Assembly (NCBI GenBank): GCA_022763825.1
Contig: JALEQX010000025.1
Coordinates: 1 to 34,957 of the forward strand
Direction of reading: 5' to 3'
DNA: 34,957 bases
Source of the DNA: Oscillospiraceae bacterium
GTDB taxonomy: Bacteria > Bacillota > Clostridia > Oscillospirales > Acutalibacteraceae
Part shown: positions 27,502-34,957 of the stretch, piece by piece
How the letters are laid out: each line of letters starts with the position of its first letter
Position numbering within the stretch: the stretch's first letter is position 1
The notes under the pieces: model-generated
The model's database searches: none
Told to the model about the DNA's origin: nothing
The model's input: only the letters and a program-made list of their open reading frames with translations
Made by a program: the position numbers and the translations under genes

Positions 27502-28965
27502 TTAATCTATTGAAATTTTAAAGCACAGGGGCATGTCTGTTTTAACGGGGGAGGATAGCTTGATTTTAAGAGATTTATTATCGTGAATCCATTTGATTTT
27601 AACGTCCGGGTGACCGAGAAGTTCAATATTTTTAATATCGTAGCGGATTCCCTCGTTTGAATATCTTAATGATTTAATGCAGTATGACGTTCTCTCCTTA
27701 ACTGACATCGGGAACGCATATATCGTCTCCGGCTTATATGTAAAACGGTAGTCTCTGTCGGAGTATTCGAGATTATCGTTAAACGCCTTGTTCTGCTGTT
27801 TCTTGCCCTCGCCGAATACGGTGAACGGTTCGCAGGAATATATGGCTTCGCCGTTTACATTAAGCCACTCGCCGAGCTTTAATAAAACGTTTTTCTCCTC
27901 GTCGCATATCGTGCCGTCGGCTTTGGGACCTACATTTAACATAAAACAGCCGTTTTTAGACACAACGTCTATTAAATTAACGGCGCAGGCGTACGGGGTT
28001 TTGAATTCGTTATTTTCCGTATAGCCCCACGAATTTTTTGCTATTGCTGTATCGCACTGCCAAACGTCCTTAGCAATCGAATTTATCTGACCCCTCTCAA
28101 CGTCGAAAACGGCGCATCCCTGCATCATGCATCCGTTTTTATAAAATACTACGGGAGTGTAGCCCCAGTCGTCGCATCTGTTGTAGAAATACGCGAGGAA
28201 CTTTCTGATATAGGGTTTGAATTCGCTTTGGTATATCCACCAGTCGAAATAAATTCCCCACGGTTTGTTATTCTCGACCATTTCGCACGACGAGGCAAGC
28301 CAGTCTTTGAGCCAGTACTCGGGAGCCTCGATTCCGTCCTCGTGACCCGGCCGGGATTTCGACGGTTCAAACGACATGCACGGACCGTAAAGATCTCGGT
28401 ATTTTTCGCCGTGAGCCTCGGAACCCGGCACGTTTTCCACGGCTCCGTTTAAAAACCACAGATGTTCCGCACGGTGGGACGAGCAGAAGAATTTAAGTCC
28501 TTTTTTATCGAACGCGTCGTGAAGCTCTTTTTGATAATCGTGTCCGGTTAGTTCGACGGTGTTCCAGCGGTTTAATTCGCTTTTGTACATCTTGATTCCG
28601 TCGTGATGCTCGCTGACGGGCATTATGTGCTTTGCTCCGCTTTTATAAAATATATCCGCCCATTCGTCCGCGTTGAATTTATCCGGGTGAAAACGCTCGA
28701 CTATCTGTCTGTAATCGCCGTTTTCGCCGAGATTTTTTATTCTCCACTCCCAGCTTTTCGTGTTCTTTTGATACATCTGACGGGGGAACCATTCGCTCTC
28801 GACGGCGGGAACGCTGTAACAGCCCCAGTGAACAAACAGACCGAAACGGTTGTTTTTGTACCAGTCGGGAATTTTGTACTGAGACAGGCTCTCCCATGTA
28901 TCTTTATATTTGCCGTTTGCAATAACTTCGTCGACTTTTTTTAAGTATTCGTCTATCGATATCAT
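27502..28965 (-). CDS. Alpha-L-fucosidase, GH29 family
   Basis: This 487-residue glycosidase removes alpha-linked L-fucose. GH29 features are FGLFVHWGCYSVPAVESEWF (residues 41-60), the substrate-binding His pair in SEHHDG (120-121), and the probable nucleophile Asp241 in GIYFDWW. WQCDTAIAKNSWGY and GCFMLNVGPKADGTI complete the barrel; the last ~90 residues form a small beta domain. No signal peptide is present, so it should act in the cytoplasm on imported oligosaccharides. I use ATG 28965 with GGAG 8 bases upstream; a TTG one codon earlier is possible. It stands alone, without a transporter or other glycosidase next to it. The acid/base residue is not assigned. Confidence 0.9.
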   Translation of the reverse strand: MISIDEYLKKVDEVIANGKYKDTWESLSQYKIPDWYKNNRFGLFVHWGCYSVPAVESEWFPRQMYQKNTKSWEWRIKNLGENGDYRQIVERFHPDKFNADEWADIFYKSGAKHIMPVSEHHDGIKMYKSELNRWNTVELTGHDYQKELHDAFDKKGLKFFCSSHRAEHLWFLNGAVENVPGSEAHGEKYRDLYGPCMSFEPSKSRPGHEDGIEAPEYWLKDWLASSCEMVENNKPWGIYFDWWIYQSEFKPYIRKFLAYFYNRCDDWGYTPVVFYKNGCMMQGCAVFDVERGQINSIAKDVWQCDTAIAKNSWGYTENNEFKTPYACAVNLIDVVSKNGCFMLNVGPKADGTICDEEKNVLLKLGEWLNVNGEAIYSCEPFTVFGEGKKQQNKAFNDNLEYSDRDYRFTYKPETIYAFPMSVKERTSYCIKSLRYSNEGIRYDIKNIELLGHPDVKIKWIHDNKSLKIKLSSPVKTDMPLCFKISID

Positions 28966-28991
28966 CAAATCATCTCCGTAGGTTTTTTTTG

Positions 28992-29020
28992 ATTATATCA
29001 ATTCGAAAATTAAATTGCAA
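28992..29020 (-). promoter_or_regulatory. Fucosidase promoter
   Basis: On the minus strand TTGCAA (29020-29015), 17 bases, TATAAT (28997-28992). It is divergent from the macro-domain gene promoter 10 bases away. Confidence 0.7.
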
Positions 29021-29029
29021 TACGAATGG

Positions 29030-29058
29030 TTGTTTTTATAAAATATATATGGTATATT
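29030..29058 (+). promoter_or_regulatory. Promoter of the macro-domain gene
   Basis: TTGTTT (29030-29035), 17 bases, TATATT (29053-29058), 31 bases before the start codon. Confidence 0.6.
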
Positions 29059-29089
29059 ATTGTAAATACGATTTAAAGAGGGCGATATT

Positions 29090-30127
29090 ATGCCGTTTAA
29101 AATAATTCGGGGCGATATAACTAAAATAAATTGCGACGCGATAGTTAACGCTTCCGACACAGTGTTGTCCGGCGGAGGAGGAGTTGACCTTGCAATACAC
29201 TCCGCTGCGGGTAAGGAGCTTAAAAAAGCGTGTCAAAAGCTCGGCGGATGTAATACCGGCGAAGCGAAAATAACTCCGGGATATAACCTTGCGTGTAAGT
29301 ATGTAATACATACCGCAGGACCTATATGGAACGGAGGAAATAACGGCGAAGAAGATTTACTCAGAAACTGTTATAAAAATTCGCTTGCGCTGGCTCTTAA
29401 GTATGAATGTAAAAGCGTCGCTTTTCCGCTTATTTCGTCGGGCGTTTATAATTATCCGAAAGATAAGGCTATTAATATTGCGATAGACGAGATAAGCTCG
29501 TTTTTAATGAATAACGACGATATGGATATAAGCATAGTTGTATTCGATAAAAAATCATATGCAATCAGCGAGAAACTGTTTTCGGATATCAAAAGCTATA
29601 TCGACGACAATTATGCCGAGGAACATTATGAGGAACAATCTATTATACTCTCAGACGGCGGGATAAGAAGAGGGCGAGTAAACCGTAAAAGAGATTATGA
29701 CGAATTTCCGTGCGCTCCTATATACCCGCCCGAGGCAGACTCGACTGCCTGTGAGTTTAAAACTCTGGACGAGGCTGTTGCGAGTATAGACGAGAGTTTT
29801 TCACAAATGCTTTTAAGGAAAATCGACGAAAAAGGTCTGACCGACGCGCAGTGTTATAAACGTGCGAACGTCGACAGGAAACTGTTTTCGAAAATACGTA
29901 CAGACGTTAATTATAAACCCCGCAAGACGACGGCGGTCGCGTTTGCTCTCGCTTTAGAACTCGGGATAGACGAGACGAGGGAAATGCTTAATAAGGCAGG
30001 ATATTCGCTCTCAAGAAGCAGTAAATTTGATATAATAGTCGAGTATTTTATTAATAAAGGCAACTATAACGTATTTGATATAAACGAGGCTTTGTTTGCG
30101 TTCGACCAAAATTTGATAGGCGCGTGA
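29090..30127 (+). CDS. Macro-domain protein with C-terminal HTH-like domain
   Basis: Residues 1-165 are a macro domain of the MacroD type: GDITKINCDAIVNAS (with Asn20), SGGGGVDLAIH (catalytic-type Gly-rich loop with Asp33), and SSGVYNYP (117-123) binding the phosphates of ADP-ribose. It should bind or remove ADP-ribose. Residues 170-235 form a linker with Arg/Lys-rich RRGRVNRKRDYDEF. Residues 240-345 are helical with an HTH-like core (DAQCYKRANVDRKLFSKIRTD and following), a domain found on other Firmicute and phage proteins. RBS GAGGGCG precedes the ATG. The next gene encodes a VWA protein, after 84 bases. Whether the HTH-like part binds DNA or RNA is unknown. Confidence 0.85.
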   Translation: MPFKIIRGDITKINCDAIVNASDTVLSGGGGVDLAIHSAAGKELKKACQKLGGCNTGEAKITPGYNLACKYVIHTAGPIWNGGNNGEEDLLRNCYKNSLALALKYECKSVAFPLISSGVYNYPKDKAINIAIDEISSFLMNNDDMDISIVVFDKKSYAISEKLFSDIKSYIDDNYAEEHYEEQSIILSDGGIRRGRVNRKRDYDEFPCAPIYPPEADSTACEFKTLDEAVASIDESFSQMLLRKIDEKGLTDAQCYKRANVDRKLFSKIRTDVNYKPRKTTAVAFALALELGIDETREMLNKAGYSLSRSSKFDIIVEYFINKGNYNVFDINEALFAFDQNLIGA

Positions 30128-30130
30128 ATT

Positions 30131-30175
30131 TGTCGCTTTTAATGCGACACAATGAGTTTTAAAATGATATATAAT
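30131..30175 (+). promoter_or_regulatory. Dyad and possible promoter before the VWA gene
   Basis: TGTCGC-TTTTAAT-GCGACA (30131-30149) is a perfect 6-bp dyad right after the macro-gene stop. TATAAT (30170-30175) lies 37 bases before the VWA start. No good -35 box is present; the dyad sits where it would be. It could be an operator, an attenuator or a weak terminator. AATGCGACA is also part of the MITE-like terminal repeat. Confidence 0.4.
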
Positions 30176-30211
30176 CCGGATGTAATCAAAAATATTTCGG
30201 AGGTAATTATC

Positions 30212-30880
30212 ATGAAAGAAAACAAGGTTAACAACAATTTAACGGAACTTGTATTTATAATCGACAGAAGCGGTTCCATGTACGGACTCGAAAAGGACAC
30301 GATCGGCGGATTCAATTCTCTTATAGAAAAACAGAGAAAAGAGGACGGCGAATGTTATGTATCGGTCGTTCTGTTCGACGATGTAAGCGAGGTTCTCTAT
30401 GACAGAGTAAAGCTCGAAAACGTACGGGAAATGACTGCCGACGATTATTCGGTCAGAGGCTGTACCGCGCTTATCGACGCGCTCGGCGGAGCGATTCATC
30501 ATATCGGTAATATTCATAAATATGCAAGAAATGAAGATGTCCCCGAGCATACCGTTTTTGTTATAATCACCGACGGCATGGAGAACGCAAGCCGTATGTA
30601 TTCGTCCGACAGAGTTAAAAATGCTGTCAAACGTCAGAAAGAAAAATACGGCTGGGAGTTTCTGTTTATCGGTGCGAATATAGACGCGGTCGAGACTGCC
30701 GCAAACTACGGAATAGGTGCGGACAGAGCGGTAAATTACAACGCCGATTCAAAGGGAACGTCGATTCTTTACGAAACGGTTTCGTCAGCGGTCGAGCAGA
30801 TAAGAGCTAACGCGCCTCTTTGTTCCGAATGGTGTGCGGAACTTGACAAGGACTATAAGTCGAGAAAGTCAAACAGATGA
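30212..30880 (+). CDS. VWA-domain protein
   Basis: This 222-residue protein is a single von Willebrand factor A domain. The metal-ion-dependent adhesion site is complete: Asp18-x-Ser-x-Ser in DRSGS (18-22), Thr85 in RGCTALIDA, and Asp121 in IITDGMEN. No signal peptide or membrane segment is present, so it is a cytoplasmic VWA protein, resembling TerY-type domains in stress systems. CGGAGG lies 9 bases before this ATG; an upstream in-frame ATG (30152) has no site. It probably binds a metal-dependent protein partner and may be co-regulated with the macro-domain protein upstream. Function unknown. Confidence 0.85.
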   Translation: MKENKVNNNLTELVFIIDRSGSMYGLEKDTIGGFNSLIEKQRKEDGECYVSVVLFDDVSEVLYDRVKLENVREMTADDYSVRGCTALIDALGGAIHHIGNIHKYARNEDVPEHTVFVIITDGMENASRMYSSDRVKNAVKRQKEKYGWEFLFIGANIDAVETAANYGIGADRAVNYNADSKGTSILYETVSSAVEQIRANAPLCSEWCAELDKDYKSRKSNR

Positions 30881-30905
30881 TTAGGTTTTGCTTTGAAATC
30901 AATTT

Positions 30906-30952
30906 AAAACGACGGCTGCTGCGCGAAAAAAATGCGTGACAGCCGTCGTTTT
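30906..30952 (+). terminator. Terminator after the VWA gene
   Basis: AAAACGACGGCTG (30906-30918) and CAGCCGTCGTTTT (30940-30952) form a perfect 13-bp stem with a GCGC/GCGT inner pairing around an A-rich loop. Confidence 0.88.
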
Positions 30953-31026
30953 ATTAGGGTGAGAGGGGGATTGTATTTTATTTCTTTTTTTCGATAATTT
31001 ATATAAGATTTAAGAATAAAACAAGC

Positions 31027-31067
31027 AAAACCGGGACTTGATTAAAAAAATCGAGTCTCGGTTTTTT
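31027..31067. terminator. Second, bidirectional terminator before the convergent deacetylase
   Basis: AAAACCGGGACTTGAT (31027-31042) pairs with ATCGAGTCTCGGTTTT (31050-31065) over 16 bp with two G-U pairs, then TT. The other strand ends in TTTT too, so it may also stop the minus-strand deacetylase transcript. Between 30881 and 31137 I see no gene, only these two hairpins. Confidence 0.8.
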
Positions 31068-31137
31068 ACATGATTAAAATACAGTATTCGGCTTTTTTTC
31101 AAAAGAACTATTGTAATAATCGAATTTTAATTTAAAA

Positions 31138-32088
31138 TTATCTTTCCGGCAGTTGGGTTAACGCTCTGAATTCGTAACCCTGTTCTCTTGCCTTATCGAT
31201 TATTTCGGGCAGGGCGGCGGCGTTGTCGGGGGATATCGAGTGCAGTAAAATCACCGCGCCCGGGTGGAATCTTGCCGAAACGGTTTCGACCGCGTAATCC
31301 TTTCCTTTCTGATTGTCAAGGTCCCAGTCGGAGTATGCAAGCGACCAAAAGACCGACGTGTAGCCGAGCGAGGAAACGAGGTCGAGCGCGCAGTCGGAGT
31401 ATTCACCCTTGGGAAAACGGAAATAAAGTGCGCTGTATCCGAAATGTTCCCTTAAATAATCGTCGAACGCTTTTATCTCGTCCGTCATTTGCGTACGCGA
31501 TATTTCGTCCATGGACGGGTGTGTGTTTGTATGGTTGCCGACTATATGCCCGTCGTTTATTGCACGGGCGATGATATCGGAATTCTGCTCCATTTCGTGA
31601 AGCGTGCAGAAGAAAGCGGCGGGGACGTTCTTTTCTTTCAAAACGTCGAGAATTTTCATCGTGTAGCCGTTTTCATAACCGCAGTCGAACGTCAGATACA
31701 TTACCTTTTGCTTCGTGACCGTATCGAGCGTTACCGCATCAAAATTTTTTTCGTCAAAATATTTCTGCGCGTTTTTCGAAATATCGTTTGCTTCGCCGTT
31801 CTTTGCGGCTCCGAACGAGTGACATATTTTTTCAGTCGAAAGTCCTCTCGAATTGTCGGGATCCGAAACCGTGAAATTCCTTTTTTCAAGAGGCTTGAAG
31901 CCCGTGAACGTCTCGTCGGTTCCCGTGTTCGCGCCCTTTATTACTTTTTCGTTCTTTTTCTCCGTTTCGGTAACGGACGGACGGTTATCCTTTTCGCCCG
32001 TAACTTTTTCATTCGCTCTTTTTTTATCGCATGACGCGAGGGAGAAAAGAAGAATAACAGAAAGCGTTAACGCGGTGAGTTTTTTCAT
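31138..32088 (-). CDS. Polysaccharide deacetylase lipoprotein (PdaA-like)
   Basis: This 316-residue protein begins with a lipoprotein signal (LFSLASC, lipidated Cys20), then a Lys/Glu/Thr-rich linker, then a NodB deacetylase domain. Motifs: TFDCGYENG (133-141, catalytic Asp135), HTNTH (186-190, metal His186 and His190), RFPKGEYS, and LLHSIS. This pattern, especially TFDxGYENGYT, matches PdaA-type MurNAc deacetylases that form muramic delta-lactam in spore cortex peptidoglycan. The lipobox is unusual for PdaA but seen in related enzymes. CGGAGG precedes ATG. A 30-base gap separates it from the small gene upstream, possibly in the same transcript. Confidence 0.88.
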   Translation of the reverse strand: MKKLTALTLSVILLFSLASCDKKRANEKVTGEKDNRPSVTETEKKNEKVIKGANTGTDETFTGFKPLEKRNFTVSDPDNSRGLSTEKICHSFGAAKNGEANDISKNAQKYFDEKNFDAVTLDTVTKQKVMYLTFDCGYENGYTMKILDVLKEKNVPAAFFCTLHEMEQNSDIIARAINDGHIVGNHTNTHPSMDEISRTQMTDEIKAFDDYLREHFGYSALYFRFPKGEYSDCALDLVSSLGYTSVFWSLAYSDWDLDNQKGKDYAVETVSARFHPGAVILLHSISPDNAAALPEIIDKAREQGYEFRALTQLPER

Positions 32089-32118
32089 TTCGAGCCTCCG
32101 AGAACCTTTTACTTAATT

Positions 32119-32310
32119 TTACATCATAGACGAAACGCCGTCAATGATATCGTTGATTGTTTTTACCGCCTTATCGGCTGTTTTTTTAACTTTTTTCTTT
32201 GTCGAGGAAGAGCTTGATGAAGAAACTGCGGAGCCTATCATTGCCGCCGTACCGCCGACTGCCATTACCGCGCCGACGCCTTTCATAATGTTTTCGATTT
32301 TTTTAGTCAT
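32119..32310 (-). CDS. Small hydrophobic-start protein, unrecognised
   Basis: A 63-residue protein: Gly/Ala-rich hydrophobic stretch (KGVGAVMAVGGTAAMIGSAV, near residues 10-29), a run of seven serines, then a Lys-rich amphipathic tail. It resembles small YtxH-like envelope proteins common in Clostridia, but I cannot assign a function. On the minus strand AAAGG lies 9 bases before this ATG; another ATG three codons upstream lies inside that site. It precedes the pdaA-like gene by 30 bases. Confidence 0.6.
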   Translation of the reverse strand: MTKKIENIMKGVGAVMAVGGTAAMIGSAVSSSSSSSTKKKVKKTADKAVKTINDIIDGVSSMM

Positions 32311-32372
32311 TATAATCATCCTTTCGGTTTTTTATTATTTTTCCGAATACGGACGTAATTATACGGTTGTAC

Positions 32373-32401
32373 TTGAAAAATAATAAAAAAAATGGTACTA
32401 T
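32373..32401 (+). promoter_or_regulatory. Promoter of gtrA-yhaM-prmA operon
   Basis: TTGAAA (32373-32378), 17 bases, TACTAT (32396-32401), 30 bases before the start codon. Confidence 0.6.
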
Positions 32402-32431
32402 ATAAAACAAGTTATTTTAAGGAAGTTGAAT

Positions 32432-32986
32432 ATGAAAAAACTGTATGATAAAATTATGCAATTAAAATTTATGCAGAAACTGATGGAAAAATCTTTTTTC
32501 CGGAAGGTTTTGAGTTATGAATTTATAATTTACGTCGTTTTCGGCGTACTTACGACTCTCGTAAATTTCGTTATAAGTTATATATGCAATAAAATTTTCG
32601 GTTACGGTATTATAAAAGAATTTACATTGTTTTCAAAGACGATTAAATTCAGCTGGGTATACGTTACGAATATAATTTCATGGGTCGGCGCAGTTCTGTT
32701 CGCGTATTTTACGAACAAGGCGTTCGTTTTCGAGGTCAAAGACTGGTCGCCTAAAGTCGTAGCGCGCGAAATGGTCTCGTTCTTTTCTGCGCGTATAGTT
32801 TCGCTTCTTGCGTTTGATCTCGGATTTTTTGCGATAGTGTACAACATATTTATTAAAATATCGGTCAGCGACGGAGCTTCGTACTGGATTGCGAAAATCG
32901 CCGCGGCGGTATTTACTGTATTATTTAATTACGTATTCAGTAAGTTTATTATATTTAAAAAGAAAAACAGTGAGGATAAATCATGA
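32432..32986 (+). CDS. GtrA family membrane protein
   Basis: This 184-residue protein has four membrane segments (about residues 29-52, 78-100, 117-142, 157-178) in the GtrA/PF04138 arrangement: an N-terminal FGVLTTLVNFVISYI, NIISWVGAVLFAYFTNKAFVF, and a last segment ending NYVFSKFIIFKKK. GtrA proteins help flip polyprenyl-linked sugars in wall or surface polysaccharide synthesis. GGAAG precedes the ATG; an in-frame TTG two codons earlier is less likely. Its last bases overlap the next start (ATGA). Confidence 0.88.
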   Translation: MKKLYDKIMQLKFMQKLMEKSFFRKVLSYEFIIYVVFGVLTTLVNFVISYICNKIFGYGIIKEFTLFSKTIKFSWVYVTNIISWVGAVLFAYFTNKAFVFEVKDWSPKVVAREMVSFFSARIVSLLAFDLGFFAIVYNIFIKISVSDGASYWIAKIAAAVFTVLFNYVFSKFIIFKKKNSEDKS

Positions 32987-33954
32987 ATTTTAAAGAGTTG
33001 GACAAAAACGGCTCGGTCGAGGGATTCGCTCTCGTTAAGTCGTGCGATAAGAAAAGTGCAAAAAACGGTTCCGTGTATCTTGACCTTACGCTTGCGGATA
33101 AGACGGGGGAGATAAACGCGAAGATTTGGGATTACAGAGAGGGCGCGTTTCTGCCGGAGCCCAATACCGTTATAAAGGTCAGGGGCGTTCTCTCTACATA
33201 TAACGGCACCCCGCAGATGAAAATAGAGCGTTCGAGAGCAATATGGGATTCCGACGGAGTTAATATGAACGATTTCGTGCCGGGCGCGGATTATGATTCT
33301 AATTATATGATGAACGAAATTTATGCGCTCGTAAACAATTTTGAGGACAGGGAGCTGAAAAAGCTTGTTTCGGCTCTTCTTAACGAATATAAGGACAGAA
33401 TGCTCGACTGGCCTGCGGCGTTCAGACTCCACCATGCGATAAAGGGCGGACTGCTTATGCATACGCTGTCGATAGTCCGCATGTGTCAGGCTGTCGCGGC
33501 ATTATACCCGACGGTCGACGAGGAGCTTCTCATTTCGGGTGCGATTCTGCACGATATCGCAAAGACGGAGGAATTTAAAATTTCTCCCGTAGGGCTTGCC
33601 GAGGGCTACACTGCGGACGGAACGCTCATAGGTCATCTTGTGCGCGGGGCGATGGCTGTCGAGAGGGTCGGAACGGCAATCGGCTCCGACAAAAATACGA
33701 TGATGCTTCTTGAGCATATGATAATTTCACACCACGGAGAGCCTGAATTCGGCGCGGCTGTGCGTCCTCTGTTTCTTGAGGCGGAGATACTTTCTCAGCT
33801 TGATGAGCTCGACGCCAAAATTTATGAATTCGAAAACGCAACTGCGGATATAGAACCCGGCGAATTTTCAAACAGGCAGTGGGCTTTAAACGAAAGAAAG
33901 CTTTATAATCACGGCAGAAAAAAGATTGAGACAAAGGTGAATTTCAATGACTGA
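32983..33954 (+). CDS. yhaM: 3'-5' exoribonuclease YhaM-like (OB-fold plus HD domain)
   Basis: This 323-residue protein has an N-terminal OB-fold (residues 5-90, VEGFALVKSCDKKSAKNGSVY, EINAKIWDY) and an HD domain with HHAIKGGLLMHTLSI, LHDIAK and MIISHHGEPEFG. This order and length match YhaM, which trims single-stranded RNA (and DNA) in Firmicutes using divalent metals. The ATGA overlap with the gtrA-like gene and the 8-base overlap with prmA show a tightly packed operon. The symbol rests on domain order; an uncharacterised HD hydrolase is the alternative. Confidence 0.88.
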   Translation: MNFKELDKNGSVEGFALVKSCDKKSAKNGSVYLDLTLADKTGEINAKIWDYREGAFLPEPNTVIKVRGVLSTYNGTPQMKIERSRAIWDSDGVNMNDFVPGADYDSNYMMNEIYALVNNFEDRELKKLVSALLNEYKDRMLDWPAAFRLHHAIKGGLLMHTLSIVRMCQAVAALYPTVDEELLISGAILHDIAKTEEFKISPVGLAEGYTADGTLIGHLVRGAMAVERVGTAIGSDKNTMMLLEHMIISHHGEPEFGAAVRPLFLEAEILSQLDELDAKIYEFENATADIEPGEFSNRQWALNERKLYNHGRKKIETKVNFND

Positions 33955-34888
33955 TAATATGAACACGGACTGGACTGAAATTAAAATAACGGTACCCGTC
34001 GCGGACGTTGACAAGGCGGGCGATATTGCGAACATGACCGTTCCGTACGGAATTTATATAGAGGATTATTCCGATCTTGAAGAGGGCGCAAGGGAGATCG
34101 CGCATATTGACCTTATCGACGAGGATCTTCTCAAAAAGGACAGAACAAAGGGAATCGTACATATATACATTTCGCCTAAAGCGAATCCTGCCGAAGCTGT
34201 CGCATTTCTTAAAGAGAGATACGAGAGCGAGGGTATAGATTACGAAATAGATACGGATATATGCCGTAATTCCGACTGGGAAAACAACTGGAAGAAGTAT
34301 TTTAAGCCTATACCCGTAGGAGAAAAAATTCTTATTCGCCCCGTATGGGAGGATGAATTCGAGTCCGACGGCAGAGTCGTTCTCAACCTCGAACCCGGTC
34401 TTGCTTTCGGCTCGGGAACGCATGAGACGACGAGACTTTGCCTTACCGCGCTCGAAAAATATATCACGCCCGAAACGAGAATGCTCGATGTCGGCTGCGG
34501 CAGCGGTATTCTTTCCGTCGCTTCGCTTCTTCTCGGTGCAAAAAGCGCGGTCGGAGTCGATATAGACCCGCTCGCGGTCAAAACCGCGGCAGAAAACGGT
34601 GAGAGAAACGGTTTCGGCGCGGATAAATATACTCTTTACCATGGCAATCTGACAGATAAGATAAGCGGTAAATTCGATGTCGTCGCCGCCAATATCGTAG
34701 CCGACGCGATTATAATGCTTTCGTCGCAGATAGGACAGTTTTTAGAGGATGACGGAGTTTATATCGTATCGGGAATTATCGATATTAGAGCCCCCGAGGT
34801 CGTCGATGCGCTTGATAAGTGCGGATTTAAGATAGTTAAGAGAAACGAGGACAGCGGTTGGCTGTGTTTTGAGTGTAAAAAACAGTAA
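33947..34888 (+). CDS. prmA: Ribosomal protein L11 methyltransferase
   Basis: This 313-residue enzyme methylates L11 with S-adenosylmethionine. It has an N-terminal L11-binding domain (DWTEIKITVPVADVDKAGD), a conserved NWKKYFKPIPVGEKILIRP linker, the SAM site LDVGCGSGILSVAS (following AFGSGTHETT), and the ANIVADAI motif in the catalytic region. The length is normal. It overlaps the yhaM-like gene by 8 bases. No terminator is visible in the last 69 bases, so the operon probably continues beyond the window. Confidence 0.95.
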   Translation: MTDNMNTDWTEIKITVPVADVDKAGDIANMTVPYGIYIEDYSDLEEGAREIAHIDLIDEDLLKKDRTKGIVHIYISPKANPAEAVAFLKERYESEGIDYEIDTDICRNSDWENNWKKYFKPIPVGEKILIRPVWEDEFESDGRVVLNLEPGLAFGSGTHETTRLCLTALEKYITPETRMLDVGCGSGILSVASLLLGAKSAVGVDIDPLAVKTAAENGERNGFGADKYTLYHGNLTDKISGKFDVVAANIVADAIIMLSSQIGQFLEDDGVYIVSGIIDIRAPEVVDALDKCGFKIVKRNEDSGWLCFECKKQ

Positions 34889-34957
34889 TTCAAGTTCGTA
34901 ATTGATATTTTTAGTCATCTTGCTTCGTTTTTCTGCCGTAATTTCCTGCAATATGTC

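Noticed and set aside
32144..32383. 79-codon plus-strand ORF opposite the small protein gene
   Set aside because: It is the complement of the minus-strand gene, which has a ribosome site and sensible composition.
34742..34951. 69-codon minus-strand ORF at the right edge
   Set aside because: Most of it is antisense to prmA, and there is no evidence for its start; the short tail after prmA is too small to judge.

Overview
The window is chromosomal DNA from an anaerobic Firmicute, most likely a gut or rumen member of the Clostridia (Oscillospiraceae/Ruminococcaceae-like). The evidence is a T-box leader, ferredoxin-dependent 2-oxoacid oxidoreductase genes, spore-lineage genes (a PdaA-type deacetylase and a BofA-like protein), an intracellular GH29 fucosidase, and short AT-rich promoter regions between moderate-GC genes. 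I see no rRNA, tRNA, CRISPR array, prophage or complete insertion sequence.

Layout. (1) 1-400: non-coding, structured DNA ending in a promoter. (2) 401-2379: an acyl-AMP ligase overlapping a free-standing acyl carrier protein. (3) 2427-9389: a T-box-controlled operon. It encodes an HTH-cupin-acyl-CoA synthetase fusion, a cysteine-free P-loop ATPase, four subunits of a branched-chain 2-oxoacid:ferredoxin oxidoreductase, and a branched-chain aminotransferase. (4) 9395-12667: a repeat remnant, an amidohydrolase, cysK preceded by a cysteine-rich leader ORF, and mnmA. (5) 12898-17176: carAB. (6) 17244-20344, minus strand: ABC-F ATPase, manA and a small Cys-rich protein. (7) 20480-22772: a BofA-like membrane protein and ligA, followed by a 217-bp MITE-like element. 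(8) 23250-27457: a four-gene Gld-type ABC transporter operon. (9) 27502-30880: a GH29 fucosidase, divergent from a macro-domain/HTH protein and a VWA protein. (10) 31138-32310, minus strand: a PdaA-like lipoprotein and a small protein. (11) 32432-34888: gtrA-like, yhaM-like and prmA in an overlapping operon.

The most striking unit is the operon in (3). The T-box specifier reads best as ATC (isoleucine), so the operon should be induced when charged tRNA-Ile is scarce, which points to biosynthesis. An acid-activating CoA ligase, a reversible ferredoxin-dependent oxidoreductase and a branched-chain aminotransferase would together convert short branched-chain fatty acids (for example 2-methylbutyrate) to branched-chain amino acids by reductive carboxylation. 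That physiology is known in rumen anaerobes. The fused HTH-cupin sensor on the ligase and the ATPase of unknown role are the least explained parts. Other points worth a second look are the Cys-rich leader ORF before cysK, the macro-HTH/VWA pair, and the terminal-inverted-repeat element with a related solo end about 13 kb away.
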